From the NCBI GenBank assembly GCA_028825335.1, contig JAPKAI010000003.1, positions 1 through 64,000 on the forward strand: DNA of 64,000 bases, written 5' to 3'. Position 1 is the first letter of the stretch. The number at the start of each line of letters is the position of its first letter. This document shows, in pieces, positions 51,574-61,695 of the stretch. Origin of the DNA: Gammaproteobacteria bacterium (GTDB lineage Bacteria; Pseudomonadota; Gammaproteobacteria; Pseudomonadales; Pseudohongiellaceae). The position numbers were made by a program, and so were the translations under genes. Below the pieces are notes generated by a model. It saw only the letters and a program-made list of their open reading frames with translations, did no database searches and was not told the origin of the DNA.

Positions 51574-52413
51574 CTAAGCTTCGCTTATCCGGTCAATGCG
51601 CTCTGCAAGCTGCTGTATAAGTGCTCTAGCATCGCTAGCCTTAAGGTCGGCTCTACCCAGCTCTTCTTCCAAACCTGACGCTTTGTAGCGCTGACAGAGT
51701 CGCCTGAACTGTAGTTTTTGATTTACAGTTAAATGAATCTCCGAACATACCTCGGAGAAGTAACTCGGTAGTCGCTGGTTTGAATTATGCTGTTGGGCGA
51801 TCGCACTCATTCTTTCGATCAGTATCAGTAACTGGGGCGCCTGTGCTGCGATCAAACTTGGGACACTGCGTATATCAATCCCGCTTATCGGATTTTCCAA
51901 ATTATCCGAGATTACTTTGAAAATCTGCACCAGCTCCGCAGTTGAATATTTAGTCGCCTCAGCATAAAACGCGGAAGCCTCCATTTCATACGCGCTATCC
52001 AATGGGTATGAATTTTCGGGCTCATCAACAGTGACGACACTGCCTACTTCGAATCCTTCGATGAGCTGTGGCGGGTACGCGCTCGCCCCGGAGCTTTGAT
52101 CTGTGATTTTATTGCCAAGCCAGGCGCTGCCTAACGGAGCATCTCGGTGACCGGCAATGCCAATATTCAACCACGCTCGAATCTCACCATCATCAGAGAC
52201 CTGTTGCTCACCTAGATAAGTTACTGCTGCGGCTACTGCCTCTTTGCCTATGCCAGACACAAGAAGACGCAGCTTACTTGGATTGCTGTACTCTACGAAT
52301 TCGGCAGAAGCGTGATTGCGCTCTAACTCTAGCATCTTTACTAAAGCCTTAGCTTCAAGCCCATTAGCCACAACTATATTCACTGGCATAGAATGTTTCA
52401 CACTTTTAATCAT
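51574..52413 (-). CDS. Nucleoside phosphorylase/MTAN superfamily-like protein
   Basis: NIGIAGHRDAPLGSAWLGNKITD; YEMEASAFYAEA. Confidence 0.72.
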   Translation of the reverse strand: MIKSVKHSMPVNIVVANGLEAKALVKMLELERNHASAEFVEYSNPSKLRLLVSGIGKEAVAAAVTYLGEQQVSDDGEIRAWLNIGIAGHRDAPLGSAWLGNKITDQSSGASAYPPQLIEGFEVGSVVTVDEPENSYPLDSAYEMEASAFYAEATKYSTAELVQIFKVISDNLENPISGIDIRSVPSLIAAQAPQLLILIERMSAIAQQHNSNQRLPSYFSEVCSEIHLTVNQKLQFRRLCQRYKASGLEEELGRADLKASDARALIQQLAERIDRISEA

Positions 52414-53292
52414 TCAGCTCACTTCGCGATAGTCTATTAATAACTGCTCATAGTATTCAACGCTCTCTGCCTTGCCTCTCTTTGCCGCACCATTTCTCAG
52501 AATTTCGGCCTTCTCTAACAAGGTCATCTTGGTCAGTCGTTCTTGCCCATCTTCTAGTACACCACTTTTAAGTAGTTTGATAAGCGACTGCACACGAAAC
52601 CTATCCATGCCCCAATATTGCCTGGACAATTGACCATCATGCCCTCCATATTTCCTAAGTAAAGGTGTGTCGATATAGAAGACTCGTTCTCGACTGCACA
52701 GCCGCAGCCATAGGTCGTAATCCTCGCAAGCTGGCAATGATTCATCGAAGCCACCTAGCTCTACGTAGAGCGATCTTTCCATAACGACGGATGAGGGTGA
52801 AATTACACAGAGCGCAAGACAGCTAGCAAATAATTCTCCCCCTCTTTTTCTGTGTTTATCCATTTGATTGACACGCTTTCCATTGCGAATCCAAATCTCA
52901 TCGCTGTGCACCAACCTAAAGTCAGGCTCTGCCTGAAGAGTACGCAGCTGAGTCTCTATTTTCTTAGGCAGCCACTCATCATCTGAATCCAAGAAAGATA
53001 GATACTTACTAGTCGTCGCATCCACACCAGTATTTCTTGCCGAGCTAACTCCGCTATTTTTTTGCTTGATGTAAATCGTGTCGGGGTAGTGCTGTTTGAC
53101 GAGCTCTTCAGTCCCATCTACTGAGCCGTCATCTACAACGCAGACCTCATCAGCCTGTCTGGATTGCGTATAGACAGATTCTAGCGCACGGCCCAGCGTA
53201 GCCGCCCTATTGTAGGTTGGAATTATAACTGCAACAGTATCATTCACGGTTTTCAAACTAGTTAAGCTCGGCACAATGACGTCAATCGACAA
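52414..53292 (-). CDS. Glycosyltransferase family 2
   Basis: VAVIIPTYNRAATLGRALESVYTQS; VDDGSVDGTEEL; FLDSDDEW; EDYDLWLRL. Confidence 0.94.
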   Translation of the reverse strand: MSIDVIVPSLTSLKTVNDTVAVIIPTYNRAATLGRALESVYTQSRQADEVCVVDDGSVDGTEELVKQHYPDTIYIKQKNSGVSSARNTGVDATTSKYLSFLDSDDEWLPKKIETQLRTLQAEPDFRLVHSDEIWIRNGKRVNQMDKHRKRGGELFASCLALCVISPSSVVMERSLYVELGGFDESLPACEDYDLWLRLCSRERVFYIDTPLLRKYGGHDGQLSRQYWGMDRFRVQSLIKLLKSGVLEDGQERLTKMTLLEKAEILRNGAAKRGKAESVEYYEQLLIDYREVS

Positions 53293-53316
53293 CTACTCAA
53301 TGGGTTTAACTTCACT

Positions 53317-53350
53317 TACAAAAAAGGGAACCGAGGCTCCCTTTTTTGTA
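53317..53350 (-). terminator. Rho-independent terminator downstream of acyl-CoA dehydrogenase
   Basis: TACAAAAAAGGGA...TCCCTTTTTTGTA inverted repeat; potentially bidirectional. Confidence 0.8.
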
Positions 53351-53396
53351 CTGCTTTATTCAGACCCGATACTTAGACCTGTTCAGAATCAGCGCT

Positions 53397-54614
53397 TTAA
53401 TTGTATTTCGCTAATTCCTTTCTTGCGATCACACGGCGGTGAACTTCATCTGGTCCATCAGCAAGACGCAATGTGCGCTGACCTGTCCACAATGCAGCGA
53501 GTGGAAAATCTTGCGAAACGCCTGCCGCTCCGTGCATCTGAATCGCGCGATCGATAACACGCAAAGCCATATTTGGCACAGCCACTTTAATCTGAGAGAT
53601 CGCGTCGCGTGCCGCTTTATTACCAATAGTATCCATCAACCAAGCTGCCTTATAGGTAAGTAGTCGGCACATTTCTATTTCGATTCTGCTATCGGCAATA
53701 ATATCGTAATTACCACCCAATTCGGCGAGCGGTTTTCCAAAAGCATCTCTGCTAACTGAACGCTTGCACATTAGATCTAATGCTTTCTCAGCCGCGCCGA
53801 TCGAGCGCATACAGTGATGGACTCGTCCTGGGCCTAGGCGCCCTTGCGAAATCTCAAACCCGCGACCACGACCAAGAATAATATTGCTCTGAGGTACGCG
53901 AACATTGTGATATTTAATATGCATATGCCCGTGAGGCGCATCGTCTCGTCCGAATACATGCATCGGGCGAATGACCTCTACACCCTCAGCATCCATAGGT
54001 ACAAGAATTTGGGACTGGCGAGTATGCTTGGGCGCATCTGGATCCGTAACCACCATGACAATCATGATTTTACAACGCGCGTCACCAGCGCCTGAAATGT
54101 AGAACTTCTCGCCGCTAATTACCCACTCATCACCATCTAACACTGCGCTGGTCGCAATATTTGTTGCATCCGAAGACGCGACTCCCGGCTCAGTCATAGC
54201 GAATGCAGAGCGAATTTCACCCGCCAAGAGAGGCACTAACCATTCTTTCTTCTGTTCTTCGGAACCGTAGCGTTCCAACACCTCCATATTTCCAGTATCA
54301 GGCGCACTGCAGTTGAAGGCTTCCGAGGCGAGCCTGCTTCTGCCCATGATCTCGGCCAGATGGGCGTAGTGCAGGTTAGATATTCCTGCGCCACCTTGGC
54401 TTTTCGGTAGGAAGAAGTTCCACAGTCCAAGCCTGCGCGCTTCCGCTTTTAAACTTTCCATAATTTCGTCTTGACGCGGTGTATGCGACCAGCGGTCACC
54501 AACACTCACTTCGTTGTGATACTCGACCTCTACAGGCGCTACTTTTTCTTCAACAAAAGTACGAATCTTTTCACGCACTTCAACTAGTTCTTCCGATAAC
54601 CCTAAGTCCATCAT
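53397..54614 (-). CDS. Acyl-CoA dehydrogenase
   Basis: [33 protein letters not shown]. Confidence 0.95.
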   Translation of the reverse strand: MMDLGLSEELVEVREKIRTFVEEKVAPVEVEYHNEVSVGDRWSHTPRQDEIMESLKAEARRLGLWNFFLPKSQGGAGISNLHYAHLAEIMGRSRLASEAFNCSAPDTGNMEVLERYGSEEQKKEWLVPLLAGEIRSAFAMTEPGVASSDATNIATSAVLDGDEWVISGEKFYISGAGDARCKIMIVMVVTDPDAPKHTRQSQILVPMDAEGVEVIRPMHVFGRDDAPHGHMHIKYHNVRVPQSNIILGRGRGFEISQGRLGPGRVHHCMRSIGAAEKALDLMCKRSVSRDAFGKPLAELGGNYDIIADSRIEIEMCRLLTYKAAWLMDTIGNKAARDAISQIKVAVPNMALRVIDRAIQMHGAAGVSQDFPLAALWTGQRTLRLADGPDEVHRRVIARKELAKYN

Positions 54615-54677
54615 TTACTCTTCCCCTAATCCCAATTAAAACTAACTGTATTTTATTAACTTACGATCAACTGTTGG

Positions 54678-55442
54678 TCAGCTAGCAATAGTGCCACCAC
54701 CGTCGATCACGATTGTTTGCCCTGTAGTAAAGCTGCCTGCATTGGACGCGAGGAAAACCGCAGCACCTGCGATCTCATCGGGCTCGCCGATTCTACGCAG
54801 TGGGTACTTGGATACCGTCGCTTCATAGATTTCTGGATTTTCCCAGAGAGCCTTCGCAAAGTCTGTCTTTATAAGCCCAGGTGCGATGCAATTGACCCGA
54901 ATATTCTTCGGCCCCCACTCGACCGCCAAGTTGCGTGCGATCTGCATATCAGCAGCCTTCGATATAGCGTAGGCACCAAGCGCATCAGTACCCTTGAGTC
55001 CACCAATTGAAGACACGATGATCACCGCACCACCACCGGTTTCAGCCATACCTGGAAGTACCCGCTGACAAAGTCTATGCACGCTGCCTATATTAGCATG
55101 CATTACCTTGTCGAAGGCAGCGTCTGGAATATCCTGAGATGGGCCAAAATAAGGATTTAGGGCTGCGTTGCAAACCAACACATTAACCTTACCTAGTTGC
55201 TCCTCGGTCTTAGTAACCAGCTCCGCTAGTTGTTCCTTATAATTGATATTGCAAGCGATGGCGATGGCCTCAAAGCCTTTCTCTCGAATAGCTGTTGCGG
55301 CCTCGTCGCAGGCATCTTGATTGCGGCTAGATATGACAACTTTAGCACCCTGTTCTGCCATGCGATTTGCGATTGCCAAACCAATACCCTTGGTCGAGCC
55401 CGTTATAACGGCCACTTTACCTTCTAGGCTAAATAAACTCAT
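54678..55442 (-). CDS. Short-chain dehydrogenase/reductase
   Basis: ITGSTKGIGLAIA; YAISKAA; TTGQTIVIDGGGTI. Confidence 0.95.
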   Translation of the reverse strand: MSLFSLEGKVAVITGSTKGIGLAIANRMAEQGAKVVISSRNQDACDEAATAIREKGFEAIAIACNINYKEQLAELVTKTEEQLGKVNVLVCNAALNPYFGPSQDIPDAAFDKVMHANIGSVHRLCQRVLPGMAETGGGAVIIVSSIGGLKGTDALGAYAISKAADMQIARNLAVEWGPKNIRVNCIAPGLIKTDFAKALWENPEIYEATVSKYPLRRIGEPDEIAGAAVFLASNAGSFTTGQTIVIDGGGTIAS

Positions 55443-55510
55443 GCTCTCTCCATTCTTTCAATAACTAATTCTTTTTCTAAACCACAAAGTCCAATCGAAA
55501 CAATCCTACG

Positions 55511-56341
55511 TCATTCGGTCCAAGGGCGTTTTCCTTTTGAAATACTAGTACCACCGTCCACCGGTATCACCGTTCCATTGGTATAGGCGCCAGCACGTGA
55601 AGCCAGATATGTCACTATCCCCACAATCTCCTCTGGCTTGCCCACGCGATGAAGAGGACAGTCATCCTCAATATCTTGTTTATAGTGTTCGAACACGTAG
55701 TCGGTCATCTTAGATTCGAAGAAGCCCGGCGCTATCGCGTTAACCGTGATATGACGTGGAGCCAGGTCCACTGCAAAACTGCGCGTAAGATGATGCAGTG
55801 CCGCCTTACTTGCAGAGTAGGCGAACGTGGGTATTCGCTGAACAATCGGCACGTGTATGCCATCCATCGATCCGATATTAATTATACGAGAAGGATCATC
55901 TTTAAACGCAGATTTGGCTAACAGAGGGACAGCATCTCGGGTCAGAGAAAATACTGCCGAAAGATTTGTATTGATAACTTTCTCGAAACCCTCATCTGGA
56001 TAGTCTTCGAGCTTCGCACCCCAGTTCGCACCCGCATTGTTGATGAGAATCGAGAGGCCACCCAATTTCGATTCAACGAACTGCAAGAGGCGTTCGCGAT
56101 CCTGACTCACAGTCACATCGGTAGCTAGGGACCAGCACTCTCCGAATTCAGATAATTCAGAAAGTGCCATGTCGCACTTTTCTTGGCTGCGCGAGGCTAT
56201 AACTACCCGAGCTCCGTTACTCAGGAGGCCCTTTGCCATTATGAGCCCTAGGCCAGAACTGCCACCCGTTACCAGCGCCGTCTTCCCCTCTAGAGAAAAC
56301 AGCGAGGCCGTCACATAGTTTTCTACGTCTTGCTTTGACAC
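55511..56341 (-). CDS. Short-chain dehydrogenase/reductase
   Basis: VTGGSSGLGL; NNAGANWG; YSASKAA; PVDGGTS. Confidence 0.95.
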   Translation of the reverse strand: MSKQDVENYVTASLFSLEGKTALVTGGSSGLGLIMAKGLLSNGARVVIASRSQEKCDMALSELSEFGECWSLATDVTVSQDRERLLQFVESKLGGLSILINNAGANWGAKLEDYPDEGFEKVINTNLSAVFSLTRDAVPLLAKSAFKDDPSRIINIGSMDGIHVPIVQRIPTFAYSASKAALHHLTRSFAVDLAPRHITVNAIAPGFFESKMTDYVFEHYKQDIEDDCPLHRVGKPEEIVGIVTYLASRAGAYTNGTVIPVDGGTSISKGKRPWTE

Positions 56342-57363
56342 TAGTCCTCGTCCGCCACTTTAATCAATTGCTTGCCAAAGTTTTTACCCTTCAACATTCC
56401 GCGAAAATACTCAGGCGCATTCTCTAGGCCGACACCGACACTCTCTCGATAATTCAGCTTTCCATCCTGAATCCAACTTCCGAGTTGCCGAGTCGCTTCA
56501 ACCCAACGATCGCGCCATTCGGTCACGACAAAAAACCGGTTCTCCGGCACTGGATCCAAGCCTTTGAGTATGCGCATTGGGGTCTCTGAATTCGCTATAT
56601 CCTCATCATTGTAATTCGAAATATAACCGCAGATTGGCACGCGAGCTCCTGAGTTTAATAGCGGGGCAACGGCCTTAGTTACATCACCGCCGACATTCTC
56701 GAAATAGATATCCACACCATCGGGACAAGCCGCGGCCAACTCTGCAGCGAAATTATCCGCTTTGTAGTCGATACATGCATCGAACTTCAGCTCTTCTTTC
56801 ACATAACGACATTTCTCTGGTCCGCCAGCAATACCTACAGCACGCAAACCTTTGATCTTAGCTATCTGCCCCACAGCTGAGCCCACGGCTCCAGATGCAG
56901 CAGCCACCACCAGAGTTTCTCCAGGCTGCGGCTTACCTACTTCCGTGAGACCAAAGTATGCAGTTCTGCCTGGCATACCAACAACGCCTAGATGAGCCGA
57001 CAGACTGCCGTTATTCAAATCAATCTTCATTAAACGCGGGTCATCGGCGTTCGCTACTAGATGCGATTGCCAACCCATATGAGCCGCGACAGTATCTCCC
57101 TCTACGAAATCGGCAGAAGTAGACTTAATCACCACGCCACTTGACTCACCAGTTATTACATCACCAATCTGCAAAGGGTCGGCATAGGATTTAACGTCAT
57201 TCATGCGGCCGCGCATATAGGGATCTAGTGAAAGCCAGCAAACCTGGATCAAAATTTGATTGTCTGCCAATTCAGGAATATCGACCTCGCGAAAACCGAA
57301 GCTCTCGTCACTCGGCTCACCGACTGGCCGCTGCGCCAGAAATACTTGAGTATTTTTTGTCAT
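56341..57363 (-). CDS. NADP-dependent medium-chain (CurA-like) oxidoreductase
   Basis: PYMRGRMNDVKSY; VVAAASGAVGSAVGQIAK; YFENVGGDV. Confidence 0.94.
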   Translation of the reverse strand: MTKNTQVFLAQRPVGEPSDESFGFREVDIPELADNQILIQVCWLSLDPYMRGRMNDVKSYADPLQIGDVITGESSGVVIKSTSADFVEGDTVAAHMGWQSHLVANADDPRLMKIDLNNGSLSAHLGVVGMPGRTAYFGLTEVGKPQPGETLVVAAASGAVGSAVGQIAKIKGLRAVGIAGGPEKCRYVKEELKFDACIDYKADNFAAELAAACPDGVDIYFENVGGDVTKAVAPLLNSGARVPICGYISNYNDEDIANSETPMRILKGLDPVPENRFFVVTEWRDRWVEATRQLGSWIQDGKLNYRESVGVGLENAPEYFRGMLKGKNFGKQLIKVADED

Positions 57364-57414
57364 TATCTATCCAATTCTATTTGTTTTTTGCTCGAGCAAA
57401 GCAGTCTACTTTAC

Positions 57415-58617
57415 TCAATGCCTCGTAACAACTGAAGCCAGCGCGGATTCCAGTAATTCCAGCCCCTTAGCTATCTCGGCCTGCGTCACGATCAGCGGGG
57501 GAATCAATCGGATAATCCGATTCCGAGTTGGAGTGACCAACAGCCCTCTGATTAGTGCGGCTTCTGTCACTTTAGTCACCAAGTGGTCTGAGCCTAGCTC
57601 AAACGCACAGAGAAGACCTTTTCCACGTATCGGCCCGATTAAACTCGGGTACTTATCCCTCAGCTTATGCAGCCCATCGATCATAAAATTCCCAGATCTG
57701 GCGACCTTATCAGCCATGTTTTCAGCCTGTAGATAATTGACTACCGCAGCTGCCACAGCACAGGCCAGAGGATTGCCACAAAACGTACCACCGTGATCAC
57801 CCTTGTTTAGCTGTTTATCCACACTCGCGGAAACCGCGAAGGCAGCGAAAGGGAACCCGCCAGCAATACCTTTCCCCATAGTCATAATATCTGGAGCTAT
57901 GATTGTCTGACTGTGCTCAATAGCGAAGAACTTCCCAGTCCTACAAAAGCCAGTTTGAATCTCATCAATGATGAGAAGAACACCTCGCTCCTTGCAAAGA
58001 AAAGCAACCCAGGCGAAATACTCGTCATCAGGTATCCGCACCCCTCCTTCTCCCTGTATAGGCTCCAAGATAACCGCGGCAGTTTTGTCGTCTATAGCTG
58101 CGCTGAGTGCAGGGAAATCTCCAAAGGGCACAAAGCAATTTCCCTCCAGAGCAGGCAAGAATTGCTCAGTATTGTCTCTCCCACCAGAAACAGAAAGGGT
58201 ATTGAATGTTCGACCGTGAAAAGATGCGAGGGTAGATACGATTTTCGATTTGCCAGTGATTTTTCTCGCCAGCTTAATCGCTGCATCGTTCGCCTCTGCT
58301 CCGCTATTCGCGAAATAACACTTCGCAAGATTATCCGGAAGCACCCCGCTAAGAGTCTCCAATAATTTCGCCCGTGAGGGCGAATAAGTAAAGCCGGAAT
58401 TCGGATTCTGAATTATTTTCTGCGCCTGCTTGATGATCGCATCCGTTATTAGCGGATGTGAATGCCCCAAGCACGTAACCCCCCAGCCTGATGTGAAATC
58501 CAGATATTCATTCCCGTCCTCATCCCAAACGAGACAGCCCTCGCCACTTTCTATCGCGATTGACTGCCGATTACAGAATGTAATACCAAGGCGGTCTTCT
58601 ATTTCTATGCTACTCAT
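57415..58617 (-). CDS. Class III (acetylornithine/ornithine-type) aminotransferase
   Basis: FANSGAEANDAAIKLAR; LIIDEIQTGFCRTG; MTMGKGIAGGFP; GDHGGTFCGNPLACA. Confidence 0.94.
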   Translation of the reverse strand: MSSIEIEDRLGITFCNRQSIAIESGEGCLVWDEDGNEYLDFTSGWGVTCLGHSHPLITDAIIKQAQKIIQNPNSGFTYSPSRAKLLETLSGVLPDNLAKCYFANSGAEANDAAIKLARKITGKSKIVSTLASFHGRTFNTLSVSGGRDNTEQFLPALEGNCFVPFGDFPALSAAIDDKTAAVILEPIQGEGGVRIPDDEYFAWVAFLCKERGVLLIIDEIQTGFCRTGKFFAIEHSQTIIAPDIMTMGKGIAGGFPFAAFAVSASVDKQLNKGDHGGTFCGNPLACAVAAAVVNYLQAENMADKVARSGNFMIDGLHKLRDKYPSLIGPIRGKGLLCAFELGSDHLVTKVTEAALIRGLLVTPTRNRIIRLIPPLIVTQAEIAKGLELLESALASVVTRH

Positions 58618-59405
58618 AGTCTAGCCTCCCTATTTCTAGTCTTGTATTCCCCAACGCGGTACCAATACGAATACGATTTCTTAAAGCCAAGCTTCTGGTA
58701 CAGATTAACTGCCATAAAATTTGCTTCTTCCACCTGTAGATAGGCGAATCTTGAACCCTTCGCGAAACCCCAACACAGCAGAGAATTAATTATATCCAAG
58801 GCGTGCCCCTTCTCCCTTTGTCCAATTGCTGTAGAGATACCAAACAAACCCATTGCCTGGTTCGCATACACTGCCATGCCGCTACTCATAGGAGCTTCAT
58901 CGAATCCTTTTTTGAGTAAGAACAGATGCCGAAAATCACTCTTCTCTAAGAGTGCATTGTGCACATTAATTTCCTCCATATTCCTATTAGTAAATGCGTA
59001 CCAAGCTTGCAGCCACGATCTAGCATCGACCTTTTCGATAGAGCCATTCTCCAAGCTTGTTTTAATTTCCACAGCGCCTGACAGATCAAGTAACATAGTG
59101 AGAGTCGGCGCCTTTTTCTCGTACCCTCTAAGTTCTAGAGCACAATCGATCTCGGCTATTGAACCAAGTGCGACCACATCCGAATGTACAATTCTCACAA
59201 TAGGCGCAGCATCTCTCTCGGCGAAGAATTTCTCTGCAGCATCAATTAGCTTATCAGTTTCAAACTCGGCATCAGGGTAGAGGCTCAAAGAGTTCGTTCG
59301 CCGATCTGTACCGCAGGAATACCTAAGCACACCGCAAGATAACTCCTCTTCCTCTAGTGCCGGCCAAGCATGTCTCGCCGCATTCTCTATCTCCATCACC
59401 CTCAT
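58614..59405 (-). CDS. GNAT N-acetyltransferase
   Basis: AWPALEEEELSCGVLRYSCGTDRRTNS; YLQVEEANFMAVNLYQKLGFKKSYSYWYR; overlaps next gene by 4 bp. Confidence 0.88.
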   Translation of the reverse strand: MRVMEIENAARHAWPALEEEELSCGVLRYSCGTDRRTNSLSLYPDAEFETDKLIDAAEKFFAERDAAPIVRIVHSDVVALGSIAEIDCALELRGYEKKAPTLTMLLDLSGAVEIKTSLENGSIEKVDARSWLQAWYAFTNRNMEEINVHNALLEKSDFRHLFLLKKGFDEAPMSSGMAVYANQAMGLFGISTAIGQREKGHALDIINSLLCWGFAKGSRFAYLQVEEANFMAVNLYQKLGFKKSYSYWYRVGEYKTRNREARL

Positions 59406-59457
59406 TCCATGTCCCCTGCCCTACATATCGCCATATCAAAATTATGACAAAAAAAAA

Positions 59458-59487
59458 CCCCTAAGGCCGAAGGCGCTTAGGGGTTTT
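59458..59487 (-). terminator. Strong Rho-independent terminator between a short ORF and the GNAT gene
   Basis: CCCCTAAGgCcgaaggcgCTTAGGGG stem; A-run on left flank (T-run on minus strand). Confidence 0.8.
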
Positions 59488-59504
59488 ACTATCTTTCTAA
59501 TTAA

Positions 59505-59627
59505 TTAGATAAAACCACGGCTCTCCGGCAAGGGTGCAATTGTCGCGCGCGCGGCGCGGCGGGCGGCGGCGTTCATCGCGGCGGCTGCTTGTCGTTGTGA
59601 TACTTGCTGTGAATTCAATTTATACAT
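59505..59627 (-). CDS. Candidate leader peptide/small protein, 40 aa
   Basis: MYKLNSQQVSQRQAAAAMNAAARRAARATIAPLPESRGFI*; between a consensus-like promoter and a terminator. Confidence 0.5.
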   Translation of the reverse strand: MYKLNSQQVSQRQAAAAMNAAARRAARATIAPLPESRGFI

Positions 59628-59665
59628 CGTCTAAATCACTGTTGTGGCGTGTTTCGAGGGGTGGA

Positions 59666-59694
59666 ACCATAGTAGATTGAGATTAGGCTGTCAA
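59666..59694 (-). promoter_or_regulatory. Candidate sigma-70 promoter
   Basis: Minus strand TTGACA-17 bp-TATGGT. Confidence 0.6.
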
Positions 59695-59709
59695 TAGAGG
59701 GCTATTCCT

Positions 59710-59949
59710 TTAGACATCACCTGTGTCATAAGACTCTATACGAATATTTTCAGTCTCATTTTCATTATAGTTTCTTCTCTCCCTGAAACCCTCAAAGTTG
59801 GTGCTGTTAAAGTCGAAGTAAGGGTTCTCGAACTCGATAACCCTTACTTCGCGACCTGTAATCATGCCCTCTGTCACCAAGACTCCCATGTAGACAATCA
59901 ACGTGACTACTAAGAGTGTATAGCGGTTCCTTAATATTAAATCTTTCAT
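59710..59949 (-). CDS. Small single-TM hypothetical protein, last gene of ABC module
   Basis: RNRYTLLVVTLIVYMGVLVTEGMITGREV; 12 bp after permease gene. Confidence 0.6.
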   Translation of the reverse strand: MKDLILRNRYTLLVVTLIVYMGVLVTEGMITGREVRVIEFENPYFDFNSTNFEGFRERRNYNENETENIRIESYDTGDV

Positions 59950-59961
59950 GCCTTTTTCCTC

Positions 59962-60816
59962 CTAGTCCGTAAAGCGGCGCATGAACACGGCGCCCGCGAT
60001 CAGTATAGAGCCAACTATAATTCCAAAAAGTGTATCGTAATTGAAAACCCTTTCGAATACGCTTTGAAACTCGAAGATTAGATATTGATCTGGATTTGAT
60101 GTCCGCGAGGCCACCCAGTTCGCCAAGAACTGCGTGCCGAATATGAGATCCTCGAGAAACCCTACGAGTATAAAGACACCACCAGCCCATAGCAGAGGAG
60201 TCTTCTTCGCGAAAGCCGAGAATAGGAGCAACCAACCTACTGATGGAAGCAACCAGAGGCCGGTCACGACAGTAGAAATATAGATCAACACCAAACTGGC
60301 AATAGCAGCTAGGAACAGGTAGCCAATGCCTACCAGATCCACATCGTTGCTGATTCCTAGTATCGTTAACCAGACCATCGCTATCAGATACATCACAAAT
60401 ATAACCAGAACGTAAAAAATTGGCGCAACCAAGACAATAGCAACAATTTTAGAAAGCACCGTTTGAAGATTCGAGACCGGCATAGACTGCCAAAATAAAA
60501 CACTCATCTCTTTTCGATCTTGATACAAGGTATTGATGAGGTAAATAACGCTACACACATAGAGCGTAAGGTAGAAGGGAATCGCCAACAGCATAATAAA
60601 TGGCGCCATATCGAACGGCGACAATCCATCAAATAGAGCCGATACAAAGCGCAGCCCTTCAGCTAAATCGCTCTGGCTTATCTGCGTAGCTACCCATGTC
60701 GCCGCCACAAATAGTAACAAGGCGACTACGACTGGAGCACCAATAAATATATTCCGGTGCTCTAGCACTTCCCGCTTTAACAGCGCGTAGAATTGAAGTG
60801 ATGCGAATTTATCCAT
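59962..60816 (-). CDS. ABC-2-type transporter permease
   Basis: Multiple TMs; QDRKEMSVLFWQSMPVSNLQTVLSKI. Confidence 0.85.
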   Translation of the reverse strand: MDKFASLQFYALLKREVLEHRNIFIGAPVVVALLLFVAATWVATQISQSDLAEGLRFVSALFDGLSPFDMAPFIMLLAIPFYLTLYVCSVIYLINTLYQDRKEMSVLFWQSMPVSNLQTVLSKIVAIVLVAPIFYVLVIFVMYLIAMVWLTILGISNDVDLVGIGYLFLAAIASLVLIYISTVVTGLWLLPSVGWLLLFSAFAKKTPLLWAGGVFILVGFLEDLIFGTQFLANWVASRTSNPDQYLIFEFQSVFERVFNYDTLFGIIVGSILIAGAVFMRRFTD

Positions 60817-61669
60817 GCTTTTCTTCCTTCAACTTAGCCACAAAAAGATCGGCAACACTTGGAGTGTGCAACTCGCCCAGAATCTTAAGCTGCTCCCTAG
60901 GAACGGATTCGAAAGTGTAAGATTTTTTCCCGAGCAGTTTGCGAACATAGATAGGCTGAAGAGCATCTGCCTGTGCAACCTTGTCTGCATCGACTAGGAC
61001 TTCGGTATAGATATCGGATAGATCGGACATTGAGGAATCGAGAACTATCTTGCCTTTATTTATGAACACGAGATGCGAGAGCAACGTCTCTATCTCTTCG
61101 ACCTGATGCGTGCTAATAATAATCGTTCGATTCCCATCGTAAAAATCGTTAAGCAAACGATCGTAGAATTCTTTTCGGTAAATTATATCCAAGCCAAGTG
61201 TCGGTTCATCGAGCACGAGTAATTGAACCTCAATCGCCATCACTAAAGCGAGATGAAGTTGTGTCACCATGCCTTTAGATAAATCTTTAATACGCTTATT
61301 CGCAGGGATATCAGTCGTGCTGAGAAATTTCTCAGCCTTCTTGCGATCGAATCTGGGGTGCACACCTTCCACATAATCGATTACATGAGAAACTTTGAGC
61401 CATTTCGGCAGAATACCCACATCTGCTATAAAACAGACATCTTCCATTAATTTATGACGTGCAATTCGAGGGTCGCGGCCGGCAACACTAAGCTCACCAT
61501 CAACATCACAGAGTCCAATTAGCGCTTTTAGAGTTGTCGTCTTACCTGCACCATTAGGGCCAATCAGCCCACTGATGGCGCCTTTAGGAATAGTCAAATC
61601 CACCCCATCTAGCGCAGCAAAGCTGCCGTAGTTCTTTGTAAGTGATTTGGCTTCGACGATGTTACTCAT
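60809..61669 (-). CDS. ABC transporter ATP-binding protein
   Basis: GLIGPNGAGKTTTLKALIGL (Walker A); LLVLDEPTLGLD; 8-bp overlap with permease. Confidence 0.95.
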   Translation of the reverse strand: MSNIVEAKSLTKNYGSFAALDGVDLTIPKGAISGLIGPNGAGKTTTLKALIGLCDVDGELSVAGRDPRIARHKLMEDVCFIADVGILPKWLKVSHVIDYVEGVHPRFDRKKAEKFLSTTDIPANKRIKDLSKGMVTQLHLALVMAIEVQLLVLDEPTLGLDIIYRKEFYDRLLNDFYDGNRTIIISTHQVEEIETLLSHLVFINKGKIVLDSSMSDLSDIYTEVLVDADKVAQADALQPIYVRKLLGKKSYTFESVPREQLKILGELHTPSVADLFVAKLKEEKHG

Positions 61670-61695
61670 GCTCTACCCCCCAGAACTCTCTATTT

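Noticed and set aside
59807-60235. 142-aa ORF overlapping the ABC permease
   Set aside because: Out-of-frame with a well-supported permease; no motif
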